A stretch of DNA of 5,534 nt from Anaeroglomus sp964550565 (GCA_964550565.1 CAZKAI010000191.1:1-5534); one strand, 5' to 3'; shown: positions 1 through 5,534, counted from the first letter of the stretch. Notes: a model not told the origin generated them from the sequence alone. Translations and numbers: made by a program.

Positions 1-480
1 AACGGCGCTGCCGGCCCGCTGAACGACGCAGGGGTTGAGGCAGCCAATGTCGGCTGGTGGCTTACCGATTATGGTTATCAGAATGCAGGCTTTATGAGTT
101 CGGGTGACGCCGCCTACACGATGAGCGCCTACACCATTCAGGCGGGTGATGTATTTAACATTTCATATATCGCTGCCCGCTGGGGTTGGACAGGCGCTGG
201 TGAATGGACAGTCTCACTGTTCTATGACAATCCTGCCAATGTATTCGGATCCTATGTACAGGGCATTAACAGCGACTGGATGGCTCAGCATGTCTGGTAT
301 AACAGCACCACTGGAATTGCAGCCACTCCGGAATCGGTCGGTGGAACTCTGGGCATTCTCGTGACGAGTACGGGCACTGCAATATCACAGATTGATGAAA
401 TTGCGGTCAATGCCGTTCCCGAACCGGCAACAATGGCTCTGCTGGCACTGGGTGGACTGCTGCTGCGTCGTAAGAAATAA
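1..480 (+). CDS. PEP-CTERM sorting domain protein, C-terminal part (5' end outside window)
   Basis: The frame is open from the first base to a TAA at 478-480, giving 159 residues of a protein whose start lies upstream of the window. The last 21 residues form a PEP-CTERM signal: VPEP (residues 139-142), the hydrophobic stretch MALLALGGLLL, then the basic tail RRKK. In this family the tail is recognised at the inner membrane by an exosortase, which cleaves near PEP; the product goes to the cell surface or extracellular matrix. The preceding part is rich in Trp, Tyr, Gly, Ser and Thr with alternating hydrophobic residues (for example FNISYIAARWGW, WTVSLFYDN, ISQIDEIAVNAV), which suggests a beta-sandwich resembling carbohydrate-binding or jelly-roll modules. 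That fold is inference, and no catalytic motif is visible. The gene is convergent with the sulfur operon and has its own terminator, so it is probably unrelated to it. The sorting tail is certain; the function of the body is unknown. Confidence 0.9.
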   Translation, partial: NGAAGPLNDAGVEAANVGWWLTDYGYQNAGFMSSGDAAYTMSAYTIQAGDVFNISYIAARWGWTGAGEWTVSLFYDNPANVFGSYVQGINSDWMAQHVWYNSTTGIAATPESVGGTLGILVTSTGTAISQIDEIAVNAVPEPATMALLALGGLLLRRKK

Positions 481-519
481 GCCTTTTACGTTCAGCGTAT
501 TCCAATGTAACACCAACAC

Positions 520-549
520 AAAGCCCCGTCATCCGACGGGGCTTTTTTT
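520..549 (+). terminator. Intrinsic terminator of the PEP-CTERM gene
   Basis: A perfect inverted repeat pairs AAAGCCCCGTC (520-530) with GACGGGGCTTT (535-545) around the four-base loop ATCC, and runs into seven consecutive Ts (543-549). It begins 39 nt after the stop codon. On the minus strand the stem is followed by only three Ts, so it should act mainly on plus-strand transcripts. Confidence 0.95.
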
Positions 550-565
550 ATGCCCATACATAAGA

Positions 566-598
566 ACAACTGCGAATGGCACTGCCGTTTGGAATTGT
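566..598 (-). terminator. Weak candidate terminator at the end of the sulfur operon
   Basis: An imperfect inverted repeat pairs 566-581 with 583-598. Twelve of 16 positions are Watson-Crick matches, including ACAA/TTGT at the base and GGCA/TGCC at the tip. Read on the minus strand it lies about 47 nt past the stop codon of the last operon gene and is followed by TCTTATG, which is only modestly U-rich. The rest of the 481-645 intergenic stretch holds the plus-strand terminator and nothing else I can name. The mismatches and poor U-tract make this call weak. Confidence 0.25.
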
Positions 599-645
599 CT
601 CTATGATTCTATGATTCAGCCATCCTCGAGGCAAAATGATACTTG

Positions 646-1642
646 TTAAGTATGCACCCGGCTCAACGCCCGCTCCAGGTCGGCAATCAAATCCTCCACA
701 TCTTCGATGCCAATGGACAGGCGGATGGTGCCTTCGGTGATGCCGATTTTTTTCTTTTCGTTGGGGCTCATCACGCCGTGGCTCATTGTCCACGGATGGC
801 AGACCAGCGATTCCACACCTCCCAGACTTTCGGCAAACAGGAAGACCTCAAGCCCTTTGACAAACGATTCCACCGCCTTGAGACCGCCGGACAACTGGAA
901 GGTAATCATGGCGCCAAAACCTTCCATCTGCGATTTGGCAAGCGCGTGCTGAGGGTGACTTTTCAGGCCGGGATAGATTACGCCGGCGGCTTTGGGATGG
1001 CCGGCCAGCCACCCGGCTATCTGATTGGCGTTTTCTTCATGCTTTCGCATCCGTACCGCAAGCGTTTTAATGCCGCGCAGACTCAGCCAGCAATCAAACG
1101 CCCCCGGCACAGCCCCGACCGCATTCTGATAAAAGGCATATTTGGCGTGGAGGGCCGGGTCTTTTGTGACCAGCGCCCCGCCGATGACATCCGAGTGGCC
1201 GCTGATGTATTTGGTGGTACTGTGAATCACCACATCCACCCCCTGGGTCAGCGGACGCTGAAAATACGGCGATGAGAAGGTATTATCCGCCGCCACCAGA
1301 ATCTGATGCCTGCGGGCAATGGCGACCACCGCCCGAACATCCACNNNNNNNNNNNNNNNNNNNNNNNNNNNNNNNNNNNNNNNNNNNNNNNNNNNNNNNN
1401 NNNNNNNNNNNNNNNNNNNNNNNNNNNNNNNNNNNNNNNNNNNNCTGCCCCTCTTCCAGTGCAGCCAGGCATTTTTCGTACGCCGCCCGCGTCGGATTGC
1501 CGCTGCGGGAATATTCAAAGGCGCTGGGTTTGCCGACGTCTTTGAACACAAAATTGGCACTCTGATAAATCGGGACGATGACTGACCCGGTTGTTGGGTC
1601 CGGCTCCTGGCCGGTCCGAATGGCTTTGGTTGCAAATTTCAT
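646..1642 (-). CDS. Cystathionine gamma-synthase / gamma-lyase family PLP enzyme, interrupted by scaffold gap
   Basis: This is a cytoplasmic PLP enzyme of the Cys/Met metabolism family, which makes or breaks cystathionine and so links cysteine with homocysteine and methionine. ATG at 1642 was chosen because GGAGA lies four bases upstream and the protein then starts like its relatives; the stop is TAA at 646-648. The known sequence is 66 N-terminal residues (PIYQSANFVF, then EYSRSGNPTR with the PLP-phosphate-contacting Tyr and Arg) and 232 C-terminal residues. The latter contain DNTF, the PLP lysine in HSTTKYISGHSD, VGAVPGAFD, FGAM, AESLGGVESL and the family ending IGIEDVEDLIADL. Between them are 100 Ns, which probably replace about 85 residues. 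Glu43 and the Glu of AESLGG match the acidic pair reported for yeast gamma-lyase (Glu48/Glu333) more closely than the Asp45/Glu325 of E. coli MetB, and argue against beta-lyase. MetB-like synthase, MccB-like lyase or homoserine-ester sulfhydrylase all remain possible, so I give no symbol. It is the last gene of the operon, 34 nt after cysK. Confidence 0.9.
1345..1444. other. Assembly gap (100 Ns)
   Basis: Exactly 100 undetermined bases lie inside the transsulfuration gene. Both flanks break on whole codons: 66 codons from the start down to 1445, and 232 sense codons from 1344 to the stop. The number 100 is not divisible by three, and the family's spacing implies more missing sequence, so this is a scaffolding placeholder and the frame change across it should not be read as a frameshift. 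Confidence 0.97.
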
Positions 1643-1646
1643 AGTT

Positions 1647-1651
1647 TCTCC
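1647..1651 (-). promoter_or_regulatory. Shine-Dalgarno site for the transsulfuration gene
   Basis: GGAGA on the minus strand lies four bases before the ATG at 1642. It supports this start over the in-frame ATG at 1696, which would add 18 non-conserved residues and overlap the end of cysK. Confidence 0.75.
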
Positions 1652-1676
1652 GTAAAGTGTCTTATTCCGCCATATA

Positions 1677-2624
1677 TCAGGCGACAATATCGGCAAACAA
1701 GACCGATGATAGATACCGCTCGCCGAAACTGGGAATAATCACGACAATGGTCTTGTCTTTGTTTTCCGGCCGGGACGCAACAATATCCGCCGCACGCAGC
1801 GCTGCACCGGAAGAGATGCCGACAAACAATCCTTCGAGTTTTGCCGCACGCCGCGCCCAGTCAATAGCCTCATCCTGATCCACCGTAACCACCTCATCGA
1901 CGATGTTGAGATTCAGGGTCTTTGGAACAAATCCCGCTCCGATACCCTGAATCTTGTGCGGGCCGGGTTTGACTTCCTGTCCGCTCAGCGTTTGGGTCAG
2001 GACAGGACTCTGGGCCGGCTCGACCGCAATCGCTTTGAATGCAGGATTGCGAGACTTGATTAACTCGGCAATGCCGGTAATCGTTCCGCCGGTGCCGACA
2101 CCGGAGACAACCATATCGACTTTGCCCTGTGTATCCGCCCAGATTTCCTCAGCGGTGGTCCGCCTATGGGCCTCGGGATTGGCAGGATTTTCAAACTGCT
2201 GCGGCACAAAGGAATTGGTTTCAGCGGAAGCGATTTCCAGTGCGGCAGCGACCGCCCCTTTCATCCCTTTGGCTGCCGGGGTTAATATCAATTCAGCCCC
2301 GAGCGCCTTGAGCACCTTGCGGCGTTCAATGCTCATTGAATCCGGCATCGTCAAAAACAGGCGATATCCCTTGACCGCGCAGACAAAAGCCAAAGCAATC
2401 CCGGTATTGCCGCTGGTCGGCTCAATAATCACAGTTTTATTGGTGATCTTTCCGGCCCGCTCTCCCGCTTCAATCATCGCCGCACCAATCCGGTCCTTGA
2501 CAGAAGCCAGCGGATTGCGGCTCTCCAGTTTGGCCAGCACCCTGCCGCCGGGAATCAGTTTATTGACTTTTACCAGCGGGGTTCTGCCCACTGCCTGTAT
2601 GATGTTGTCATAGATGTCTGCCAT
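1677..2624 (-). CDS. cysK: Cysteine synthase A (O-acetylserine sulfhydrylase)
   Basis: This cytoplasmic PLP enzyme condenses O-acetyl-L-serine with sulfide to give L-cysteine, the last step of sulfate assimilation. The 315 residues match the usual CysK length. Visible motifs are GRTPLVKVNKL near the N-terminus, the PLP Schiff-base lysine Lys43 in NPLASVKDR, the substrate-binding loop TSGNTG (70-75), the phosphate-binding loop GTGGT (177-181), KIQGIGAGFVP (224-234), GISSGAA (269-275) and the ending PSFGERYLSS (298-307). The FENPANPEAH and KIQGIGAGF segments are of CysK type; CysM differs there, and cystathionine beta-synthase usually carries a different sequence after IxGIG. The ATG at 2624 has AAAGGA seven bases upstream and the stop is TGA at 1677. 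The gene follows cysA after a 66-nt spacer and precedes the transsulfuration gene by 34 nt. An MccA-like activity on homocysteine cannot be formally excluded but is less likely from these motifs. Confidence 0.96.
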   Translation of the reverse strand: MADIYDNIIQAVGRTPLVKVNKLIPGGRVLAKLESRNPLASVKDRIGAAMIEAGERAGKITNKTVIIEPTSGNTGIALAFVCAVKGYRLFLTMPDSMSIERRKVLKALGAELILTPAAKGMKGAVAAALEIASAETNSFVPQQFENPANPEAHRRTTAEEIWADTQGKVDMVVSGVGTGGTITGIAELIKSRNPAFKAIAVEPAQSPVLTQTLSGQEVKPGPHKIQGIGAGFVPKTLNLNIVDEVVTVDQDEAIDWARRAAKLEGLFVGISSGAALRAADIVASRPENKDKTIVVIIPSFGERYLSSVLFADIVA

Positions 2625-2653
2625 AATCCAATCCTTTCCTTTCCGGGTTAAAC

Positions 2654-2678
2654 CTGTCGTGAAATTATATACGACCAG
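2654..2678 (-). promoter_or_regulatory. Inverted repeat enclosing a TATAAT motif between cysA and cysK
   Basis: In the 66-nt spacer, minus-strand CTGGTCGT (2671-2678) and ACGACAG (2654-2660) form a seven-pair stem with one bulged C and a ten-base loop. The loop contains TATAAT (2664-2669), about 40 nt before the cysK ATG. No good -35 box is found 16-18 bases upstream. The element could be an internal promoter or operator for cysK, or an RNA hairpin in the intercistronic region. There is no U-tract, so it is not an intrinsic terminator. Confidence 0.3.
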
Positions 2679-2690
2679 AAGTTATACGTA

Positions 2691-3746
2691 TTATATAGAG
2701 TAATCGTCCGCAAAAAAACGGGCATTTTTTAATTGAATAAAGACGGATTCGCCTGCGTGCAGCATTAATTCATTATAATGCTGACGGGTAATCTCGGCTT
2801 CCACAATCTCCTGCGTATCCTGCCGGGCAAGCTGTATCCGGGCAATCGGCCCAACGGCGGCAATATGCACTACCCTGGCCGCAATAGAATCGGCAATGGC
2901 CGCCCGGGTAATGCCTACATCATGCGGCCGGACGTATGCGGCGCCACCCGTAACCGCGGAAGATGCCTGTACGGCATCCGTATGAATCCGGCCCTCCCCG
3001 GCACGGCAATGAAAAATATTGACATTGCCCAGAAAGTTGAACACGAAAGGATTGGCCGGATTATCATAAACGTCCTCCGGGGCGCCAATCTGTTCAATCC
3101 GTCCGGCATTGAGCACCGCAACCCGGTCGGCTACTTCGAGGGCTTCTTCCTGGTCGTGGGTGACAAAGACGCTGGTGATGGACATCTCATCGTGGAGCTT
3201 CCGCAGCCATTGCCGCAATTCCTTGCGGACCTTGGCATCCAGCGCCCCGAATGGTTCATCCAGCAGCAGGATTTTGGGCTCAACCGCCAGCGACCGGGCC
3301 AGCGCCACACGCTGCCGCTGACCGCCGGAAAGCTGGTGCGGATACATCCCGGCGTGGCGTTCTAATTGTACCAGCTTGAGCAGTGTATGAACACGCTCCC
3401 GAATTTCGTCTTTGCTCGGGCGATATTTACGAGGGCGGACCGTCAGACCGAATGCCACATTTTCAAAGATGTTCATGTGCCGAAACAGCGAATAATGCTG
3501 AAAGACAAAGCCCACACGACGCTGCCGGACGGACTGGGTGCTGACGTCATCATCATGGAACAGAACCGGCCCGCTGCCGGGGTCGGCCTGCTCCAGCCCG
3601 GCAATAATCCGGAGCAGGGTTGTCTTGCCGCAGCCGGACGGCCCCAGCAGGGCCACCAGCTCGCCGTTACGAATCGTCAGGCTGACATTTTTCAACGCGG
3701 TAAACGGACCGAATGTCTTACTGATATTGGTTATCTGAATACTCAT
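2691..3746 (-). CDS. cysA: Sulfate/thiosulfate ABC transporter ATP-binding protein CysA
   Basis: This is the cytoplasmic ATPase that powers sulfate and thiosulfate import through the CysT/CysW pair. The 351 residues are close to the roughly 365 of E. coli CysA. They contain Walker A GPSGCGKTT (35-43), a Q-loop in FVFQHYSLFRHM (Gln83), the ABC signature LSGGQ (139-143), Walker B ILLLDEP (159-165), and the H-loop His197 in VFVTHDQEEA. FQHYSLFRHM and ALDAKVRKELRQWLRKLHDE are hallmarks of the sulfate branch among the Mal/Pot-like importers. Residues from about 240 form the TOBE-like regulatory tail. The ATG at 3746 overlaps the cysW stop as ATGA and has GGAGG six bases upstream; an in-frame ATG at 3794 would add 16 residues absent from the family. 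The overlap implies translational coupling, as expected for subunits needed in fixed proportions. Confidence 0.97.
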   Translation of the reverse strand: MSIQITNISKTFGPFTALKNVSLTIRNGELVALLGPSGCGKTTLLRIIAGLEQADPGSGPVLFHDDDVSTQSVRQRRVGFVFQHYSLFRHMNIFENVAFGLTVRPRKYRPSKDEIRERVHTLLKLVQLERHAGMYPHQLSGGQRQRVALARSLAVEPKILLLDEPFGALDAKVRKELRQWLRKLHDEMSITSVFVTHDQEEALEVADRVAVLNAGRIEQIGAPEDVYDNPANPFVFNFLGNVNIFHCRAGEGRIHTDAVQASSAVTGGAAYVRPHDVGITRAAIADSIAARVVHIAAVGPIARIQLARQDTQEIVEAEITRQHYNELMLHAGESVFIQLKNARFFADDYSI

Positions 3747-4624
3747 CGAATGCCTCCGATTACGGCTTTGGCCTGATCTTTTCTGGTCTTCCATTCCACA
3801 AGGGTCTTGGCCGCCAGCGTGACCAGCGCCAGCAGGGTCAGCAGCGAAGCCATTGCAAACGCCCCGACAAAATTATACTCGTTATAAAGAATCTCAATAT
3901 GCAGCGGGATTGTGTTGGTCTGGCCGCGGATGTGGCCGGAGACCACCGATACCGCCCCGAATTCGCCGATCGCCCGGGCATTGCAGAGGATAACACCATA
4001 CAGCAGGCCCCACTTGATATTGGGCAGGGTTATCCTGCGGAACATCTGCCAGCCGCTGGCACCCAGGACCAGCGCGGCTTGTTCCTGTTCGGTGCCCTGC
4101 GACTGCATCAGCGGGATCAATTCCCGCGCGATAAATGGAAACGTCACAAACAGGGTCGCCAGAACAATCCCCGGCACGGCAAAGATAATCTTGATGTTGT
4201 GTTCAATCAACCAGGGGCCAAACCAGCCATTAAGCCCGAACAGCATCACAAAGATGACGCCCGAAATAACCGGCGAAATCGCGAACGGCAAATCAATCAG
4301 AGTCAGCAATAGGCCTTTGCCGTAAAACTCGAATTTGGTTATCGCCCAGGACGCCGCTACGCCAAAGACCAGATTCAGCGGAATGACCACCAGCGTAACC
4401 AGCAGCGTCAGCCGCATCGCCGAACGTGCATCCGGGTCGGTAAAGGACTGCAAATAAACTCCGATGCCCTTGCGAAAAGCCTCCACAAATACCGCCGCCA
4501 GCGGCAGCATTAAAAACACGCCGAGAAACAGTACCGCTATCGTCGTCAGAACCACCGGTGTCCATCGTCCCCTGTATGCAGGATGCGTCTGACGCAGATC
4601 AGATTGAGTGTGGGTTATTGACAT
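3743..4624 (-). CDS. cysW: Sulfate ABC transporter permease subunit CysW
   Basis: This inner-membrane permease pairs with CysT to form the sulfate/thiosulfate channel. The protein has 293 residues, against about 291 in E. coli. Hydrophobic segments suggest six membrane helices at about 24-50, 70-95, 104-130, 146-167, 203-228 and 252-274. The cytoplasmic EAA loop that docks on CysA is EQAALVLGASGWQMFRRITLP (181-201, with Gly188 as the conserved glycine). ARAIGEFGAVSVVSGHIRGQ (216-235) and the following NTIPLHIEILYNEY are typical of CysW and separate it from CysT and from ModB. The ATG at 4624 has AAAGGAG six bases upstream. The start overlaps the cysT end by 10 nt and the stop overlaps cysA by 4 nt, so the three transport genes are almost certainly one transcription unit. 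Confidence 0.96.
   Translation of the reverse strand: MSITHTQSDLRQTHPAYRGRWTPVVLTTIAVLFLGVFLMLPLAAVFVEAFRKGIGVYLQSFTDPDARSAMRLTLLVTLVVIPLNLVFGVAASWAITKFEFYGKGLLLTLIDLPFAISPVISGVIFVMLFGLNGWFGPWLIEHNIKIIFAVPGIVLATLFVTFPFIARELIPLMQSQGTEQEQAALVLGASGWQMFRRITLPNIKWGLLYGVILCNARAIGEFGAVSVVSGHIRGQTNTIPLHIEILYNEYNFVGAFAMASLLTLLALVTLAAKTLVEWKTRKDQAKAVIGGIR
3753..3757 (-). promoter_or_regulatory. Shine-Dalgarno site for cysA
   Basis: GGAGG on the minus strand lies six bases before the ATG at 3746, inside the 3' end of cysW. It fixes the cysA start at the ATGA overlap and rules against the longer in-frame start at 3794. Confidence 0.85.
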
Positions 4625-5451
4625 TGCCTGCTCCTTTGCGCCCAGCGCTGCAAAAGATTAATCGTCAGCAGCAGAATAAACGACAGCACCAGCATCACCA
4701 GTGCAATTGCCGTCGCCCCGGCGTAATCGTACTGCTCCAGCTTGGTGATAATCAGCAACGGCGTAATCTCCGTTTTCATCGGCATATTGCCCGCGATGAA
4801 AACGACTGAGCCGTATTCGCCCAGCGCCCGAGCGAATGCCAGGGCAAATCCCGTCAGCAGGGACGGCAGCAATTCGGGAAAGAGCACCCGTCGAAAGGCC
4901 TGGAAGGGAGTCGCACCCAGGCTGGCTGCGGCCTCTTCGATTTCCGTGCCGAGGTCTTCCAGCACCGGCTGCACCGTGCGTACGACAAACGGCAGCCCGA
5001 TAAAAGTCAGGGCAATCACAATCCCCAGCGGCGTAAATGCCGCCTTAACTCCCAGCGGAGCCAGCAGACGCCCCATCCAGCCATTGGGAGCATAAATCGT
5101 CGTCAGGGCAATGCCTGCCACCGCCGTCGGCAATGCAAATGGCAAATCCACCATCGCATCAATCAGCTTGCGGCCGGCAAACCGATACCGTACCAGAACC
5201 CACGCCACCAGCAGTCCGAAGACGGCATTGATGATTGCGGCGACAAACGATGCCCCAAACGTCAGCCGATAGGACGCCAGCACGCGCGGGGACGTAATGG
5301 TTTCCCAAAACTGACCGGCATCCATGCGTAACGCGGATACAAATAAAGCCGACAGCGGTATCAGGACAATCAGGCACAAATAGAACGCCGAAAATCCGAG
5401 CGTCAGCCCAAAGCCGGGAAGCACATGGGTTGGTTTATTCCGTGTTTTCAT
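4615..5451 (-). CDS. cysT: Sulfate ABC transporter permease subunit CysT (CysU)
   Basis: This is the second inner-membrane permease of the sulfate/thiosulfate importer, at 278 residues (E. coli CysT has about 277). Six probable membrane helices lie near 14-41, 63-87, 97-121, 141-158, 196-218 and 244-267. DLPFALPTAVAGI (102-114) followed by TIYAPNGWMG is characteristic of CysT, and the EAA loop is EEAAASLGATPFQAFRRVLFP (172-192). ARALGEYGSVVFIAGNMP (207-224) completes the family signature. The ATG at 5451 is the only in-frame start near the conserved N-terminus: no ATG, GTG or TTG occurs in that frame back to the preceding gene's end. Unusually, no Shine-Dalgarno sequence lies at normal distance; the nearest is AAGGAG, 36 nt away beyond a perfect hairpin. 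The stop is TAA at 4615-4617, inside cysW. Confidence 0.96.
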   Translation of the reverse strand: MKTRNKPTHVLPGFGLTLGFSAFYLCLIVLIPLSALFVSALRMDAGQFWETITSPRVLASYRLTFGASFVAAIINAVFGLLVAWVLVRYRFAGRKLIDAMVDLPFALPTAVAGIALTTIYAPNGWMGRLLAPLGVKAAFTPLGIVIALTFIGLPFVVRTVQPVLEDLGTEIEEAAASLGATPFQAFRRVLFPELLPSLLTGFALAFARALGEYGSVVFIAGNMPMKTEITPLLIITKLEQYDYAGATAIALVMLVLSFILLLTINLLQRWAQRSRQCQ

Positions 5452-5474
5452 CGTACAGGGCGGCCGGCCATCAT
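5448..5474 (-). CDS. Possible eight-codon leader ORF overlapping cysT start
   Basis: Two adjacent ATG codons (5474-5472 and 5471-5469) open a frame encoding MMAGRPVR that ends with TGA at 5448-5450. The TGA overlaps the cysT ATG in the arrangement ATGA, the usual form for translational coupling. AAGGAG lies 13 nt before the first ATG, somewhat farther than usual. An ORF this short occurs easily by chance, so only its position makes it notable. Confidence 0.2.
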   Translation of the reverse strand: MMAGRPVR

Positions 5475-5484
5475 AACCGGCCGC
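5460..5484 (-). promoter_or_regulatory. Perfect GC hairpin in the binding protein-cysT spacer
   Basis: GCGGCCGG (5460-5467) and CCGGCCGC (5477-5484) pair over eight G-C base pairs around a nine-base loop. The structure sits in the 56-nt spacer between the binding-protein stop codon and the cysT ATG. No T-tract follows on the minus strand, so it is not an intrinsic terminator. It could protect the 3' end of the binding-protein message, or shape the cysT ribosome-binding site, or both. Confidence 0.75.
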
Positions 5485-5487
5485 TTT

Positions 5488-5493
5488 CTCCTT
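5488..5493 (-). promoter_or_regulatory. Displaced Shine-Dalgarno sequence for cysT or a leader mini-ORF
   Basis: AAGGAG on the minus strand is the only strong Shine-Dalgarno match upstream of cysT. It lies 36 nt before the cysT ATG in linear sequence, but about 11 nt when the hairpin at 5460-5484 is folded out. It also lies 13 nt before the first ATG of an eight-codon ORF (5448-5474). Which start it serves cannot be decided from sequence. Confidence 0.5.
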
Positions 5494-5507
5494 GATCGTT
5501 CCGTTGA

Positions 5508-5534
5508 TTATTTAATCCCATAAATCTGGTCGAA
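5508..5534 (-). CDS. Periplasmic sulfate-binding protein, last eight codons
   Basis: From the right edge the minus strand reads FDQIYGIK and then TAA at 5508-5510. Sulfate- and thiosulfate-binding proteins of the Sbp/CysP family end with a GG-x-FDQI-type motif a few residues from the C-terminus. The position directly upstream of cysT is where such a gene sits in many sulfate-transport operons. It would deliver sulfate or thiosulfate to the CysT/CysW channel. Only nine codons are visible, so the call rests on the FDQI ending plus context, and Sbp cannot be told from CysP. Confidence 0.7.
   Translation of the reverse strand, partial: FDQIYGIK

Noticed and set aside
601..616. Tandem CTATGATT repeat
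   Set aside because: Only two eight-base copies in noncoding sequence with no associated gene or structure; too little to call a functional repeat.
624..631. CCTCGAGG palindrome near the end of the operon
   Set aside because: Eight bases with no loop and no T-tract; it does not form a terminator and is expected by chance.
643..1275. Long open frame on the plus strand opposite the transsulfuration gene
   Set aside because: The minus strand here encodes a clearly conserved PLP enzyme. The plus-strand reading has no recognisable motif and is a by-product of its codon pattern. Similar plus-strand frames at 1954-2613, 2778-3365 and 3899-4325 were rejected for the same reason.
1283..1642. Frameshift in the transsulfuration gene
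   Set aside because: The apparent frame change occurs only across the 100 Ns, an arbitrary gap length; both flanks are clean whole-codon family sequence.
1640..1696. Longer start for the transsulfuration gene at 1696
   Set aside because: It would overlap the end of cysK and add a non-conserved extension, while the ATG at 1642 has GGAGA just upstream and matches the family N-terminus.
2625..2690. SAM or other sulfur-responsive riboswitch or T-box upstream of cysK
   Set aside because: The 66-nt spacer is too short for a SAM-I or T-box element and lacks their conserved cores; only a small hairpin is present.
3744..3794. Longer cysA start at 3794
   Set aside because: The 16 extra residues are unlike any CysA N-terminus, and the ATG at 3746 has a well-placed GGAGG and overlaps the cysW stop as ATGA.
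1..5534. Mobile elements, CRISPR arrays, tRNA or rRNA genes, phage or defence genes
   Set aside because: I saw no transposase or integrase motifs, regularly spaced repeats, or RNA gene sequences on either strand; essentially all the sequence is explained by the genes listed.

Overview
No undescribed system is evident in this window; the most unusual element I found is a structured leader in front of the first permease gene. The window is a piece of bacterial chromosome, apparently a draft or metagenomic scaffold because it carries a run of exactly 100 Ns. The best guess for the source is Planctomycetota, perhaps class Phycisphaerae. The case rests on a plus-strand gene ending in a textbook PEP-CTERM sorting tail (VPEP, a short hydrophobic stretch, then RRKK), a combination common in Planctomycetota and Verrucomicrobiota. 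This is an inference from one protein tail; the other genes are widely conserved and do not fix the taxon.

Layout. Bases 1-480 (+) are the 3' end of a gene for a secreted PEP-CTERM protein, followed by a strong intrinsic terminator (520-549). A convergent intergenic stretch (550-645) separates it from a minus-strand operon that fills the rest of the window. Read in its own direction, the operon runs: the last eight codons of a periplasmic sulfate-binding protein (5508-5534), cysT (4615-5451), cysW (3743-4624), cysA (2691-3746), cysK (1677-2624), and a cystathionine gamma-synthase/gamma-lyase family gene (646-1642) interrupted by the scaffold gap. cysT/cysW overlap by 10 nt and cysW/cysA by 4 nt (ATGA). 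The later spacers are 66 nt (cysA-cysK) and 34 nt (cysK to the last gene).

How the genes work together. The binding protein captures sulfate (or thiosulfate) outside the cytoplasmic membrane, the CysT/CysW permease pair moves it inward, and the CysA ATPase powers the step. After reduction to sulfide by enzymes not in the window, CysK joins sulfide to O-acetylserine to give cysteine. The last enzyme links cysteine and homocysteine pools through cystathionine, in a direction the sequence does not settle. The order resembles enterobacterial cysPTWAM, with a CysK-type synthase in the cysM position and a transsulfuration enzyme added.

Points of most interest: a perfect GC-only hairpin between the only good Shine-Dalgarno sequence and the cysT start codon, an overlapping eight-codon mini-ORF in the same place, and an inverted repeat around a TATAAT motif between cysA and cysK.
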